Part shown: one piece after another, positions 8,429 to 17,052 of the stretch
How positions within the stretch are numbered: the first letter of the stretch is position 1
Layout: each line of letters begins with the position of its first letter
Assembly: GCF_027856955.1 (NCBI RefSeq)
Contig: NZ_JAPSMD010000002.1
Coordinates: forward strand, 1 to 64,000
Direction of reading: 5' to 3'
DNA: 64,000 bases
From: Falsiroseomonas oryzae
GTDB lineage: Bacteria; Pseudomonadota; Alphaproteobacteria; Acetobacterales; Acetobacteraceae
Notes under the pieces: model-generated
The model's input: the letters and a program-made list of their open reading frames with translations, nothing else
Told to the model about the DNA's origin: nothing
The model's database searches: none
Program-made: the position numbers and the translations under genes

Positions 8429-9466
8429 ATGCGAGACGACCGCATCGAGCCGCAATGGATCGATGCCTTCGAGACCGTGCTCCGCCTGTGCAAGGCGAGA
8501 TCCGGAGAGGTCGTCTGCCTGCTGGCGGAGAGCCAGTCGCGGACCCTGAACCTCGATCTGGCAGAACTGGCCGCGCATCGTTTGGGCTGCCGCCCCTGCC
8601 GGCTGGTCTTGCCCACGCCGCCCCAGGCCACGCCCGTCCCGGTCCGCTCCACCGGGGCATCCCGGGCACTGCAGGCCCATCCTGTCGCCCTGGCGGCGCT
8701 GAAGGCCTCCACGCTGGTGCTGGATCTGACGCTCGAAGGCCTGCTGCATGCCCCGGAACTGAAGGACATCCTCGCCGCCGGCCCACGTATTCTGATGGTC
8801 AGTGACGAGCATCCCGAGGTTCTGGAACGCTTGGTGCCTCGGCCCGAGGACGAGGCGATGGTGAAGGACGCCTTGCGTCGCATGCGTTCCGCGAAACGAA
8901 TGCGCGTGACGAGCGCGGCAGGCAGCGACCTCTGCATCGATCTGGACGGAGCCCCCAGTGCCGGCGTCTGGGGCTGGACCGATCGGCCGGGGACCGTCGC
9001 GCACTGGCCGGGGGGCGTGGTCGTCGCCTTCCCGAAGGCCGGCACCGTCAATGGTACGCTTGTCCTGGCGCCCGGGGACGTCAACCTCACCTTCAAGCGC
9101 TACATCGAGACTGAGGTCCGGCTGACGCTGCAGGACGACCATATCGTTGCTTTGGGCGGCGAGGGCGTCGATGCGCGGCTGATGCGCGAACATCTTGCGG
9201 CGTGGGGCAATCAGGCTGCCTATGCGGTGAGCCATGTCGGCTGGGGGTTGAACCCGCGCGCGAGGCGCGAGGCGCTGCTCTTCCACGACAGGCGCGACGT
9301 CAACGGCACGGAGCTGCGCGCCGCGGCCGGGAACTTCCTGTTCTCCACAGGTGCGAACGAATTCGCGGGCCGCTTCACCGATGGTCATTTCGATATTCCG
9401 GTGTTCGGCTGCACCATCACGCTGGACGACGTCATCGTGGTCGACGAGGGGAGACCGGTCCGATGA
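8429..9466 (+). CDS. NicX-like 2,5-dihydroxypyridine 5,6-dioxygenase family protein
   Basis: The 345-residue protein resembles NicX, the mononuclear iron enzyme that opens 2,5-dihydroxypyridine to N-formylmaleamate in nicotinate breakdown. Aligning by eye with P. putida NicX, the metal positions are kept: H269 in SHVGWGL and H320/D322 in GHFDIPVFG, against H265, H318 and D320. AGSDLCIDL, GNFLFSTGANE and the ILMVSDEHPEVLERL segment also match. ATG 8429 follows GGGAGG; the earlier Met at 8375 lies in the marR start region. The next gene is a hydrolase overlapping by four bases, as expected for a NicX-NicD pair. Upstream ring-activating enzymes (NicAB, NicC) are absent, so the true substrate may be another N-heterocycle. 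Confidence 0.78.
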   Translation: MRDDRIEPQWIDAFETVLRLCKARSGEVVCLLAESQSRTLNLDLAELAAHRLGCRPCRLVLPTPPQATPVPVRSTGASRALQAHPVALAALKASTLVLDLTLEGLLHAPELKDILAAGPRILMVSDEHPEVLERLVPRPEDEAMVKDALRRMRSAKRMRVTSAAGSDLCIDLDGAPSAGVWGWTDRPGTVAHWPGGVVVAFPKAGTVNGTLVLAPGDVNLTFKRYIETEVRLTLQDDHIVALGGEGVDARLMREHLAAWGNQAAYAVSHVGWGLNPRARREALLFHDRRDVNGTELRAAAGNFLFSTGANEFAGRFTDGHFDIPVFGCTITLDDVIVVDEGRPVR

Positions 9467-10167
9467 GCGTGGTGCTGCTGCACGGCATCGGCGGGCCCTC
9501 CTGGGGAGAGCTGGTGCCAGGCGCGCTGGATTGGCCGATGCCGGGCTTCTGCGGGACGCCGGCGCTGCCCGCCATGACGTTCCCGGCGCTCGCGGCTGCC
9601 CTCCGCGAGGCACTGGATGCCCGAGGCATCGCACGGGTGACCCTGGTCGGCCATTCGATGGGCGGCATGTTGGCGCAGGAGTTCATCGCGACCTGGCCCG
9701 ATCGGGTCGAGAGGCTGGTGCTCTACGCGACCACGCCGGCCTTTGGTGGCCGGGACCCGGCCTTCGCCGAGGCGTTTCTGCAGGCGCGCCTCGGCCCGCT
9801 GGAGGGAGGGCGATCCATGGCGCAGGCCGCTCCGGAGATGCTGGCAGGAATGTTCGAAGCCGGGGCGGATCCTGATGCGGCGTCGCAGGCTTCGGCCGCG
9901 CTCGCGGCGATACCCGAGGCCGTGTATCGCGAAACCGTCCGCTGCCTGACGACCTTCGACCGGCGGGCCGAGCTTTCCCGCATTGGCGTACCGACGCTGC
10001 TGATCGCTGGTGAGCGTGATCAGGCGGCGCCGCTGAAGACGATGCAGCGCATGGCAACTGCGATCCCAGGATCGCGCATCGTCGTCGTTCCAGGGGCGGG
10101 CCACCTGCTTCACCTGGAGCGGCCGGTGGAGTTCCGGGCCGCGTTGCTCCCCTTCCTGTCGGAGTAA
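9463..10167 (+). CDS. Alpha/beta hydrolase, possible N-formylmaleamate deformylase (NicD-like)
   Basis: The 234-residue cytoplasmic hydrolase has the oxyanion segment LLHGIGGPSWG, the nucleophile elbow GHSMGG, an acid in LLIAGERDQAAP, and the late histidine GAGHLLHLERP. Its start overlaps the dioxygenase stop (ATGA), so the two are translationally coupled. In nicotinate pathways NicD acts directly after NicX, which fits this position. The sequence alone would also allow an enol-lactonase or general esterase. Confidence 0.75.
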   Translation: MSVVLLHGIGGPSWGELVPGALDWPMPGFCGTPALPAMTFPALAAALREALDARGIARVTLVGHSMGGMLAQEFIATWPDRVERLVLYATTPAFGGRDPAFAEAFLQARLGPLEGGRSMAQAAPEMLAGMFEAGADPDAASQASAALAAIPEAVYRETVRCLTTFDRRAELSRIGVPTLLIAGERDQAAPLKTMQRMATAIPGSRIVVVPGAGHLLHLERPVEFRAALLPFLSE

Positions 10168-10172
10168 GGCCG

Positions 10173-11441
10173 ATGGATGTCCTGCCAACGACGCACCAGG
10201 GCGACGCGCCGATCTTCGACCCCGTCGCCCTCCGGCTGACGGCACAGGAAGCGGCGCTGACGGCCAAGGCGCGCGAATTCGGCGGCCGTGTCCTGGCGCC
10301 CCGCGCGGCCCGGTGGGATCGCGACGCCGCCTTTCCGACGGACAACTACCGTGACATGCATGCCGAGGGCCTGCTTGGCATCTGCATTCCCGAAAGCGAG
10401 GGCGGGATCGGAGCGGGCTTCCGCGCCTATTGCCTCACGGCAGCGGAGCTGGGCCGCTATTGCGGTGCCACCGCGCTGACCTGGAACATGCATGTGTGCA
10501 GCACGCTGTGGACCGGCATGCTCACCGAAGACCTGGATCTGGACGCGGCCGAACGCGCCGAGCACCGCCGGCGCCGCCGCCTGCACTATGACCGGATCCT
10601 CAGGGACGGGGCCGTCTATTCGCAGCCTTTCTCCGAAGGCGGAGCCGCTGCCGCTGGCGCGACGGCCTTTGGCACCACGGCGCGCCGCGTCGCAGGGGGG
10701 TTCCTGATCAACGGGAAGAAGATCTTCGCCAGCCTTGCCGGCCATGCGGACTACTACGGCATCCTCTGCACGGAGCTGCGCGAGGGCGAGAAGCTGTCGC
10801 GGCGGGATACGCTGTATCTCGGCGTCCCCGCGGATGCGCCGGGCGTGAGTGTCGAGGGCGACTGGGACCCGCTGGGCATGCGGGGAACCGTCTCCCGCAA
10901 TCTGGTCTTTACCGACGTCTTCGTGCCGGACGACGCGGCCCTGATGCCGCCCGGGCTCTACTTCCAGGCCGCGGCGCGCTGGCCGCACATGTTCCTGACC
11001 CTCTCGCCGACCTACATGGGGCTGGCGCAGGCGGCCTATGACTTCACCATCCGCTACCTGCGCGGCGAGCAGCCAGGCACGCCGCCGGTGAAGCGGCGCA
11101 TGTATCCGACGAAGCAGATCGCCGTCGCCCAGATGAAGGTGATGCTGGAGCAGACGAAGGCGCTCTGGTTCCAGGCCATCACGGAGGCCGGACCTGACCC
11201 GTCGAAGGACCAGATGATGCGGGCCCTGGCCGCGCAGCACACGGTGATGGAGAGCGCGAACGCGATCGCGACGCTGGCGATCCGGACCTGTGGCGGTCAG
11301 TCGATGCTGAAGTCGCTGCCGCTGGAGCGGATCTATCGCGACAGCCGTTGTGGCGCGCTCATGCTGCCCTGGACCGCCGAGCTCTGCCTGGACCGGCTTG
11401 GCCGCGATTCGCTGTATGAGCGGGGCGAGACCGACGCATGA
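10173..11441 (+). CDS. Acyl-CoA dehydrogenase family flavoprotein
   Basis: The 422-residue protein has the acyl-CoA dehydrogenase layout: N-terminal helices (MHAEGLLGICIPESEGG), the mid-domain flavin region YSQPFSEGGAAAAG with GGFLINGKKIFASLAGHADYY, and a C-terminal helical domain ending CGGQSMLKSLPLERIYRDSR. It should oxidise a CoA thioester at C2-C3 using FAD. It starts five bases after the hydrolase stop with GGAGTAAGG as ribosome site and overlaps the ligase gene as ATGA. No electron-transfer flavoprotein genes are nearby. A hydroxylating role (flavin-dependent monooxygenase of the same fold) cannot be excluded, given the aromatic-degradation context. Confidence 0.85.
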   Translation: MDVLPTTHQGDAPIFDPVALRLTAQEAALTAKAREFGGRVLAPRAARWDRDAAFPTDNYRDMHAEGLLGICIPESEGGIGAGFRAYCLTAAELGRYCGATALTWNMHVCSTLWTGMLTEDLDLDAAERAEHRRRRRLHYDRILRDGAVYSQPFSEGGAAAAGATAFGTTARRVAGGFLINGKKIFASLAGHADYYGILCTELREGEKLSRRDTLYLGVPADAPGVSVEGDWDPLGMRGTVSRNLVFTDVFVPDDAALMPPGLYFQAAARWPHMFLTLSPTYMGLAQAAYDFTIRYLRGEQPGTPPVKRRMYPTKQIAVAQMKVMLEQTKALWFQAITEAGPDPSKDQMMRALAAQHTVMESANAIATLAIRTCGGQSMLKSLPLERIYRDSRCGALMLPWTAELCLDRLGRDSLYERGETDA

Positions 11442-12889
11442 TCTGGCGCTGGCTCACGCGCCATGCTGACCACAGCCCGGATCGCTGCGCGCTGCGCTGG
11501 GATGCTGGCTCGCTCGCCTACGCGGATCTCGCGCTGCGCGTCGAGGCGGTCGCCGGAGCGCTCGCGGCACGCGGCCTGGAGCGCGGCGACCGTGTGGCGT
11601 TCCTGGGCCACAACACCCCGGACCAGCTTATCCTACTGTTCGCCTGCGCGAGGATCGGCGCCATCCAGGTGCCGCTGAACTGGCGGCTCGCCGCACCCGA
11701 GTGGCGTTTCATCCTGGCCGACTCGGGGGCGCGGCTGCTGTTGGCCGAGGAGGATCTGCTCGAGAGCGCCGTTGCCGCGGCACCGGAAGGCTGCGCCGTG
11801 GCGCGGACGGCCGACCTCACGCCAGATCGCCTGCCAGCCGTCCCTGTTGGCACCGAGGAGGATCCGCTCCTTCTCGTGTACACCTCCGGCACCACCGGAC
11901 GGCCGAAGGGAGCACTGCTCGACCAGCGTGCGGTACTCTTCAACGCGCTCAATGCGCAGCACGCCTTCGGCATGACGGCACAGGACCGGATCCTCACCGT
12001 GCTGCCCATGTTCCATGTCGGCGGCCTCAACATCCAGACCACGCCGGCGCTCTACACGGGTGCCGAAGTGATCCTGCACCGCCGCTTCGATCCCGACGCC
12101 TTCTTCGATGCCATCGAACGAGAGCGACCGACCCTTTCGTTGCTGGTGCCAGCCGTGATGCAGGTGCTTGTGTCCCACCCGCGCTGGCTTGGATCGAACC
12201 TCGACTCGTTGCGTGCCGTCGGGGCGGGTTCCTCCGACGTGCCGGTGCGGCTGATCGAGGCTTTCCATGCCAAGGGCGTCGCCGTGCAGCAGATCTATGG
12301 TGCGACGGAGACCTGCCCGATCGCGCTCGTTCAGACGCGTCCAGAGGCCCTGGCGGCGCCGGGTTCCATCGGACGTCCTGCGCTGCATGTCGAGTGCCGG
12401 CTGGCAATGCCGGACGGAAGCCCCGTGATTCGCGGCGCAGCCGGGGAGATCCAGGTGCGCGGCCCGTCCGTGATGCGCGGCTACTGGGGTGGCGAGGCAG
12501 CCCTGCACGACGGCGGGTGGTTTCCGACCGGCGATGTCGGGCGTGTCGACGAGGCCGGGCGCTGGTGGTTCAAGGACCGCCTCAAGCACGTGATCATCTC
12601 GGGCGGCGAGAACATCTATCCCGCCGAGGTAGAACGAGCCCTGGCTGGCGCACCCGGCATCATCGAGGGCGCCGTCGTCGGGCGCCCGGACCCAAGATGG
12701 GGGGAGGTTCCGGTGGCCGTGGTTGTGCCGGCCCCTGGCTTCGATCCAACGCGTGTGCTGGAGCATATCGCGGCACAGATTGCGCGCTTCAAGCAGCCGC
12801 GCGCGGTCATCCCCGTACCGGCCTTGCCGCGCACCGCTCTCGGCAAGGTAGCGATCGCCGAACTCAAGGCGCTGGTCGCCCGCAACTGA
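11438..12889 (+). CDS. AMP-dependent acyl-CoA synthetase/ligase
   Basis: The 483-residue enzyme has the ANL-family motifs in order: P-loop VYTSGTTGRPKGALL near residue 150, YGATET, WFPTGDVGRVDEAGRWWFKDR with the conserved Asp and Arg, hinge GGENIYPAEVE, and the C-terminal catalytic Lys in LPRTALGKV. It activates a carboxylic acid to its CoA thioester at the cost of ATP to AMP. The start overlaps the acyl-CoA dehydrogenase stop, so ligase and dehydrogenase probably act in sequence on the same acid. The substrate is not identifiable; the operon suggests a dicarboxylic or unsaturated product of ring opening. Confidence 0.9.
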   Translation: MIWRWLTRHADHSPDRCALRWDAGSLAYADLALRVEAVAGALAARGLERGDRVAFLGHNTPDQLILLFACARIGAIQVPLNWRLAAPEWRFILADSGARLLLAEEDLLESAVAAAPEGCAVARTADLTPDRLPAVPVGTEEDPLLLVYTSGTTGRPKGALLDQRAVLFNALNAQHAFGMTAQDRILTVLPMFHVGGLNIQTTPALYTGAEVILHRRFDPDAFFDAIERERPTLSLLVPAVMQVLVSHPRWLGSNLDSLRAVGAGSSDVPVRLIEAFHAKGVAVQQIYGATETCPIALVQTRPEALAAPGSIGRPALHVECRLAMPDGSPVIRGAAGEIQVRGPSVMRGYWGGEAALHDGGWFPTGDVGRVDEAGRWWFKDRLKHVIISGGENIYPAEVERALAGAPGIIEGAVVGRPDPRWGEVPVAVVVPAPGFDPTRVLEHIAAQIARFKQPRAVIPVPALPRTALGKVAIAELKALVARN

Positions 12890-12953
12890 CGCCTTGCCGC
12901 GCCCGCCATCAGCGTGATGTATGGTCAGCCATGCCGTTGCGACGCCTGATCGA

Positions 12954-13994
12954 ATGCGCTCAGCCGCGGCCCTGATACGGGCCGCGCTCGCGGCGGCCGC
13001 GCTGGCGGTCGGTGCGGGGTGCACGCCTGTCGTCCTGCCAGCGGGCCCGCCGACCGCGGAACCCGGCCTGCGCGAGGGTGCAATCCTCGCCGCAGACGGC
13101 GCTTTGCTGCCGCTGCGCAGCTTTCCGCCCGCGGGCACGCCACGCGCGGTGCTGCTGGCGCTGCATGGCTTCAACGATCATTCTGGAAACTTCCTGACGG
13201 ACAGCTTGCCAGCGCTGAATGGTGGCGGCCTGCTTGTGTATGCTTACGACCAGCGGGGTTTCGGACGAGCGCCGAATCGCGGATTTTGGGCCGGCGCAGA
13301 GACCCTGGCCGCCGATGCCGTGGCCGCTGCGGCGCTGTTGCGTCGACGGCATCCGGATCTTCCGTTGTTCCTCCTTGGCGAGAGCATGGGGGCTTCCGTC
13401 GCTCTCGTGGCGAGTGCCGCCGAAGTGCCGCCGCCGGTGGACGGCTATGTTCTGCTGGCGCCGGCGATCTGGTCGCGGGATGCGATGAACCCGTTCATGC
13501 GCGGTGGCCTGTGGCTGGTGGCACGCACCATCCCGGTCCTCGGCGTGCAGGGAGGAGTCGGCGGCGTGGTCGCCAGCGACAACATGGATGCGCTTCGCCG
13601 CCTGGGCCGCGATCCGCTTGCCATCCGTGTGACGCGCGTGGATTCAGCTGTGGGCCTGGTGGACCTCATGGATGCAGCGGTCCTGGCGCTGCCGATGTGT
13701 TGTCGCGGGGCGGACGGACGCCGGGTGCCCACGCTCATGCTGATTGGGGCGCAGGACACGGTCGTGCCGGCGTGGGCGAGCCGCGCGGCGTTGCAGCGCC
13801 TGCCACCGGGAACCCGTCCCAGGCTCGGCATCTACGAGCGCGGCTACCACCTGCTGCTGGCAGACCGGAACCGCGACGCCGTGACCAGCGACATCCTGTC
13901 GTTCCTGGCGGACCCAGCGGCGGCATTGCCCTCCGGCGCGGACGGCGACGCGCTCGCCTGGCTCCAGGGACGCCCCCTTAGTCCAAGGTCCTGA
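12954..13994 (+). CDS. Monoacylglycerol lipase-type alpha/beta hydrolase, probable exported protein
   Basis: The 346-residue protein begins with MRSAAALIRAALAAAALAVG then AGC, which reads as an export signal ending at a candidate lipobox Cys, though the -3 residue is not the usual Leu. The hydrolase domain is of the lysophospholipase (Hydrolase_4) type: LLALHGFNDHSGNF, YDQRGFG, nucleophile GESMGAS, acid in LMLIGAQDTVVP and His in ERGYHLLLADR. It may act on lipids or esters at the membrane surface. An in-frame ATG at 12921 is an alternative start; neither has a good ribosome site. Its 3' end overlaps the convergent tartrate dehydratase gene by 17 bases. Confidence 0.75.
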   Translation: MRSAAALIRAALAAAALAVGAGCTPVVLPAGPPTAEPGLREGAILAADGALLPLRSFPPAGTPRAVLLALHGFNDHSGNFLTDSLPALNGGGLLVYAYDQRGFGRAPNRGFWAGAETLAADAVAAAALLRRRHPDLPLFLLGESMGASVALVASAAEVPPPVDGYVLLAPAIWSRDAMNPFMRGGLWLVARTIPVLGVQGGVGGVVASDNMDALRRLGRDPLAIRVTRVDSAVGLVDLMDAAVLALPMCCRGADGRRVPTLMLIGAQDTVVPAWASRAALQRLPPGTRPRLGIYERGYHLLLADRNRDAVTSDILSFLADPAAALPSGADGDALAWLQGRPLSPRS

Positions 13995-15159
13995 ACACCG
14001 CGTACAGCGCGTTCTTCGCCTCGAAGCCGATCCCCGGCACCTCCGGCATGCGCACGCGGCTGTCCATCACGGGCACGTCGTCGGCGAAGCCGCCGAAGGG
14101 GGCAAAGACCTCGGGGTAGCCCTCGTTTCCGCCAAGGCCCAGTCCGACCGCGATGTTCAGCGCGAACTGGTGGCCGCCATGCGGCACGCATCGCCGCGGG
14201 CTCCAGCCATGCTCGGCCAGCATCTGGAGAGTCCGCAGATACTCCACCAGCCCATAGGACAGGGCGGGATCGAACTGCAGCACGTCGCGGTCGGGGCGCA
14301 GCCCGCCATGCCGGATCAGGTTCCGCGCATCGAGCATGGAGAACAGGTTCTCGCCCGTTGCGATCGGAGGGCCATAATGCTCGGCCAGCGTGGCGTGGGT
14401 AGCGTAATCCAGGGGGTCGAGCGGTTCTTCGTACCAGCGCAGGTTGAAGGGCCGCAGCGCGGCGGCATAGGTCAACGCGGCATGCAGGCCGAAGCGCCCA
14501 TTCACGTCCACCGCCAAGCGGGAGCCATCGCCGCCCAGCAGCTTCAGGACGGCCTCGATCCTCGCCAGGTCCTCGGTCAGCGCGTCCTTCAGGGCCGTGC
14601 CCGGGGCGCCGCCGATCTTCATCTTCACCGTGCTGTAGCCGATGTCGAGGTAGCGCTTCATCTCCTCGACCAACTGATCCACGCCCTTGCCGGGATAGTA
14701 GTAGCCGCCGGCCGCGTAGACCCAGGCCGCCTCGTCGGCCCTGCCGCCATTGTAGCGGTCCGCCAGGAGGCGCCACAGCGGCACGCCTTCCAGCTTCGCC
14801 GCGGCGTCCCACAGCGCCATGTCCAGCACCCCGACGGCCACGCTGCGCTCGCCATGGCCGCCCGGCTTCTCGTTGCGCATCATCGCCGCCCAGGCGCCGG
14901 CGGGATCCAAACTGCCGTCAGCAGCTGTGATCTGGGCCTCACTGGCCTCAGTCAGCCGCGGCACGAACCGCTCTGCCAGCAGGCCCGGCTGGGCGTAACG
15001 GCCGTTCGAGTTGAAGCCGTAGCCTGTTGCGCGCCGACCACCCGGCGCCTCGACCGTCACGGCGACGATCGAGGCCGTCATCTTCGAGAAGTCGATATAG
15101 GCGTTGGCGATGGCGCTGCTGATCGGCGCAACACCCTGCTTCACGCTGACGATGCGCAT
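13978..15159 (-). CDS. tarD: D(-)-tartrate dehydratase (enolase superfamily, TarD type)
   Basis: The 393-residue enzyme belongs to the mandelate racemase/enolase superfamily and matches the Bradyrhizobium TarD pattern: SSAIANAYIDFSKMT, GYGFNSNGRYAQ, MMRNEKPGGHGERS, VYAAGGYYYPGKG, KMKIGG with the catalytic Lys, DVNGRF and ATGENLFS metal-ligand segments, and CVPHGGHQFALNIA with the catalytic His. It would dehydrate D-tartrate to oxaloacetate. ATG 15159 has GAGGAA upstream and starts at the conserved MRIVSV; the frame to 15261 is an extension. The next gene is divergent across 84 bases. No tartrate-specific permease is adjacent; a Bug receptor lies about 1 kb away. Confidence 0.88.
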   Translation of the reverse strand: MRIVSVKQGVAPISSAIANAYIDFSKMTASIVAVTVEAPGGRRATGYGFNSNGRYAQPGLLAERFVPRLTEASEAQITAADGSLDPAGAWAAMMRNEKPGGHGERSVAVGVLDMALWDAAAKLEGVPLWRLLADRYNGGRADEAAWVYAAGGYYYPGKGVDQLVEEMKRYLDIGYSTVKMKIGGAPGTALKDALTEDLARIEAVLKLLGGDGSRLAVDVNGRFGLHAALTYAAALRPFNLRWYEEPLDPLDYATHATLAEHYGPPIATGENLFSMLDARNLIRHGGLRPDRDVLQFDPALSYGLVEYLRTLQMLAEHGWSPRRCVPHGGHQFALNIAVGLGLGGNEGYPEVFAPFGGFADDVPVMDSRVRMPEVPGIGFEAKNALYAVFRTLD

Positions 15160-15243
15160 GCGGCTGCTTCCTCGAACCCGTCCCCCTCTTGTCGCGCCGT
15201 GCGGGCTGACTGCACAAGAGGCAGGCCAACCCGGGAGGACCAC

Positions 15244-16020
15244 ATGGCCGACATCCTGCACGAAACCCGCGGTGCGGTGGCCTGGACCACGCTCAATCGG
15301 CCGCAGGCCCGCAACGCGATGACCTTCGCGATGTACGAAGGGCTTTTCGAGCGCGCGAAGGCGATCGCCGACGATCCCGCCATCCGGGCCTGGGTGATCA
15401 CCGGCGCCGGCGGGAAGGCCTTCGCCGCCGGCACCGACATCAGCCAGTTCACCGAGTTCCGCACCGGCCAGGACGCGCTGGACTACGAGACCCGGATCGA
15501 CCGCGTGTTGTCCGCCATCGAGGACTGCCCGAAGCCGGTGATCGCCGCCATCGCCGGAGCCTGCACGGGCGGCGGCCTCGGCATCGCCGGGGTCTGCGAC
15601 CTGCGCATCGCCGCGGCCAACGCCCGCTTCGGCCTGCCGATCGCCCGTACGCTGGGCAATTGCTTGTCCATGGCCAACTACGGCCGCTTCGCCGCGCTCA
15701 TTGGCGCAGCCCGCGTCAAGGAACTTGTCTTCACCGCAAGGCTCGTCGAAGCCGAGGAGGCACTGAAGCTGGGCCTCGTCACCGAACTACTGGAGACGCC
15801 GGAGGCGCTGGAGACGCGTGCGATGGAGCTGGCGACCCATATCGCGGGCCTCGCGCCGCGCACCCTCACCGCGACGAAGTTCGCGCTCAAGCGCCTCCGT
15901 CTCGCCGCCGGCACGATCCACGGGGACGACCTCGTGACGATGTGCTTCGGCAGCGAGGACTTCCAGGAGGGGGTCCGCGCCTTCCTCGGCAAGCGCCCGC
16001 CGAACTGGACCGGACGCTGA
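15244..16020 (+). CDS. Enoyl-CoA hydratase/isomerase family protein
   Basis: The 258-residue crotonase-fold protein has the CoA-binding LNRPQARNAM, the first oxyanion segment GKAFAAGTDI, and the second PVIAAIAGACTGGGLGIAGVCD. The later glutamate typical of hydratases is not evident at the usual place (IARTLGNCLSM follows), so isomerase or hydrolase activity is possible. ATG 15244 has GGGAGGACC upstream. A Bug receptor follows after 44 bases in the same direction. Confidence 0.85.
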   Translation: MADILHETRGAVAWTTLNRPQARNAMTFAMYEGLFERAKAIADDPAIRAWVITGAGGKAFAAGTDISQFTEFRTGQDALDYETRIDRVLSAIEDCPKPVIAAIAGACTGGGLGIAGVCDLRIAAANARFGLPIARTLGNCLSMANYGRFAALIGAARVKELVFTARLVEAEEALKLGLVTELLETPEALETRAMELATHIAGLAPRTLTATKFALKRLRLAAGTIHGDDLVTMCFGSEDFQEGVRAFLGKRPPNWTGR

Positions 16021-16064
16021 CGGCGCGGCATCCTCCGCCGCCAACGACTTCCGGGAGGAACGCC

Positions 16065-17033
16065 ATGATCCCACGTCGCACCCTGCTGGCGGCCGCCGGC
16101 GCCGCGGCGCTGCCCTGGTCCGCATCGGCGCAGGCCTATCCGACGAGGCCCGTCAGCATGCTGGTCGGCTTCGCCCCTGGCGGCGGCACGGACATTATCG
16201 CCCGCCTCCTGCAGCCCGCGCTGCAGGAGGAGCTCGGCCAGCCGATCGCGATCGAGAACCGGGCCGGCGGCTCCGGCACGATCGCCGCAGCGGCGAATGC
16301 GCGCGGCCGGCCGGACGGCTACCAGATGCTGATGACGACGGTCAGCGCCTCGGCCGTTGTCCCGCCCACCATGAACCCGCCGCCCTTCGACATCATCCGC
16401 GACCAGACCGCCGTGGTGCTGGCCGGCACGGTGCCCCTGGTGGCCGTGGTCCCGCTGAACTCGCCGGCGCAGACCTTCGCGCAGTTCCTGGATCACGCGA
16501 AGGCCAATCCCGGCAAGCTGAACTACTCCTCCTCCGGCGTCGCGACGCAGCAGCACCTGGCGGCGGAGGCGCTGTCGGCCGCAGCCGGCCTGCAGATGCA
16601 GCACATTCCGTTCCGCGGCACGGGCCAGGCTGTGAACGAGATCATGGCAGGCCGCATCGACATCGCCTTCGACACGCTGCCGACCTATCTGCCGCATATC
16701 CGCAACGGCCGGGTGCGTGCCCTGGCGACCACGCTGCCGCAACGCGTGGAATGGCTGCCCGACCTGCCGACTGTCGCTGAGAGCGGCTTCCCCGACTTCG
16801 ACCAGAGCGTCTGGTACATGGTCATGGGGCCGCCCGGCCTGCCGGAGCCGATCATCGGCCGCTGGGTCGGCGCGGTGAACAAGGCGCTCGCCGATCCTGC
16901 TTTGCGTGCCCGCGTTCGCGATGCCGGCTTCATCCCGGGCGGTGGCAGCAGCGCCGATGCGGCGAACCTGCTGCGTCGCGACGCGCAGCGCTACGCCGAC
17001 CTTATCCGGCGGGCGAACATCCGCTTCGACTGA
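16065..17033 (+). CDS. Bug/TctC-family tripartite tricarboxylate transporter receptor
   Basis: The 322-residue periplasmic protein carries a signal (MIPRRTLLAAAGAAALPWSA, cleavage near ASAQA). The family start YPTRPVSMLVGFAPGGGTDI follows, with the carboxylate-binding loops, and later ENRAGGSGTIAA and VAESGFPDF. These receptors bind small carboxylates or amides. TctA and TctB membrane subunits are absent from the window, as is common for expanded Bug families in Betaproteobacteria and Acetobacteraceae. It has a GGGAGG ribosome site and is probably transcribed with the enoyl-CoA hydratase. Confidence 0.92.
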   Translation: MIPRRTLLAAAGAAALPWSASAQAYPTRPVSMLVGFAPGGGTDIIARLLQPALQEELGQPIAIENRAGGSGTIAAAANARGRPDGYQMLMTTVSASAVVPPTMNPPPFDIIRDQTAVVLAGTVPLVAVVPLNSPAQTFAQFLDHAKANPGKLNYSSSGVATQQHLAAEALSAAAGLQMQHIPFRGTGQAVNEIMAGRIDIAFDTLPTYLPHIRNGRVRALATTLPQRVEWLPDLPTVAESGFPDFDQSVWYMVMGPPGLPEPIIGRWVGAVNKALADPALRARVRDAGFIPGGGSSADAANLLRRDAQRYADLIRRANIRFD

Positions 17034-17052
17034 CCGGGGCTGGCCGCGACGC

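Noticed and set aside
8423-9634. Minus-strand 403-codon frame over the NicX-like gene
   Set aside because: Antisense to a gene with identifiable metal ligands; no homology recognised in the shadow.
13978-13994. Overlap of the hydrolase and tartrate dehydratase 3' ends as a frameshift or error
   Set aside because: Both proteins have normal C-termini; a 17-base convergent overlap is common in compact genomes.
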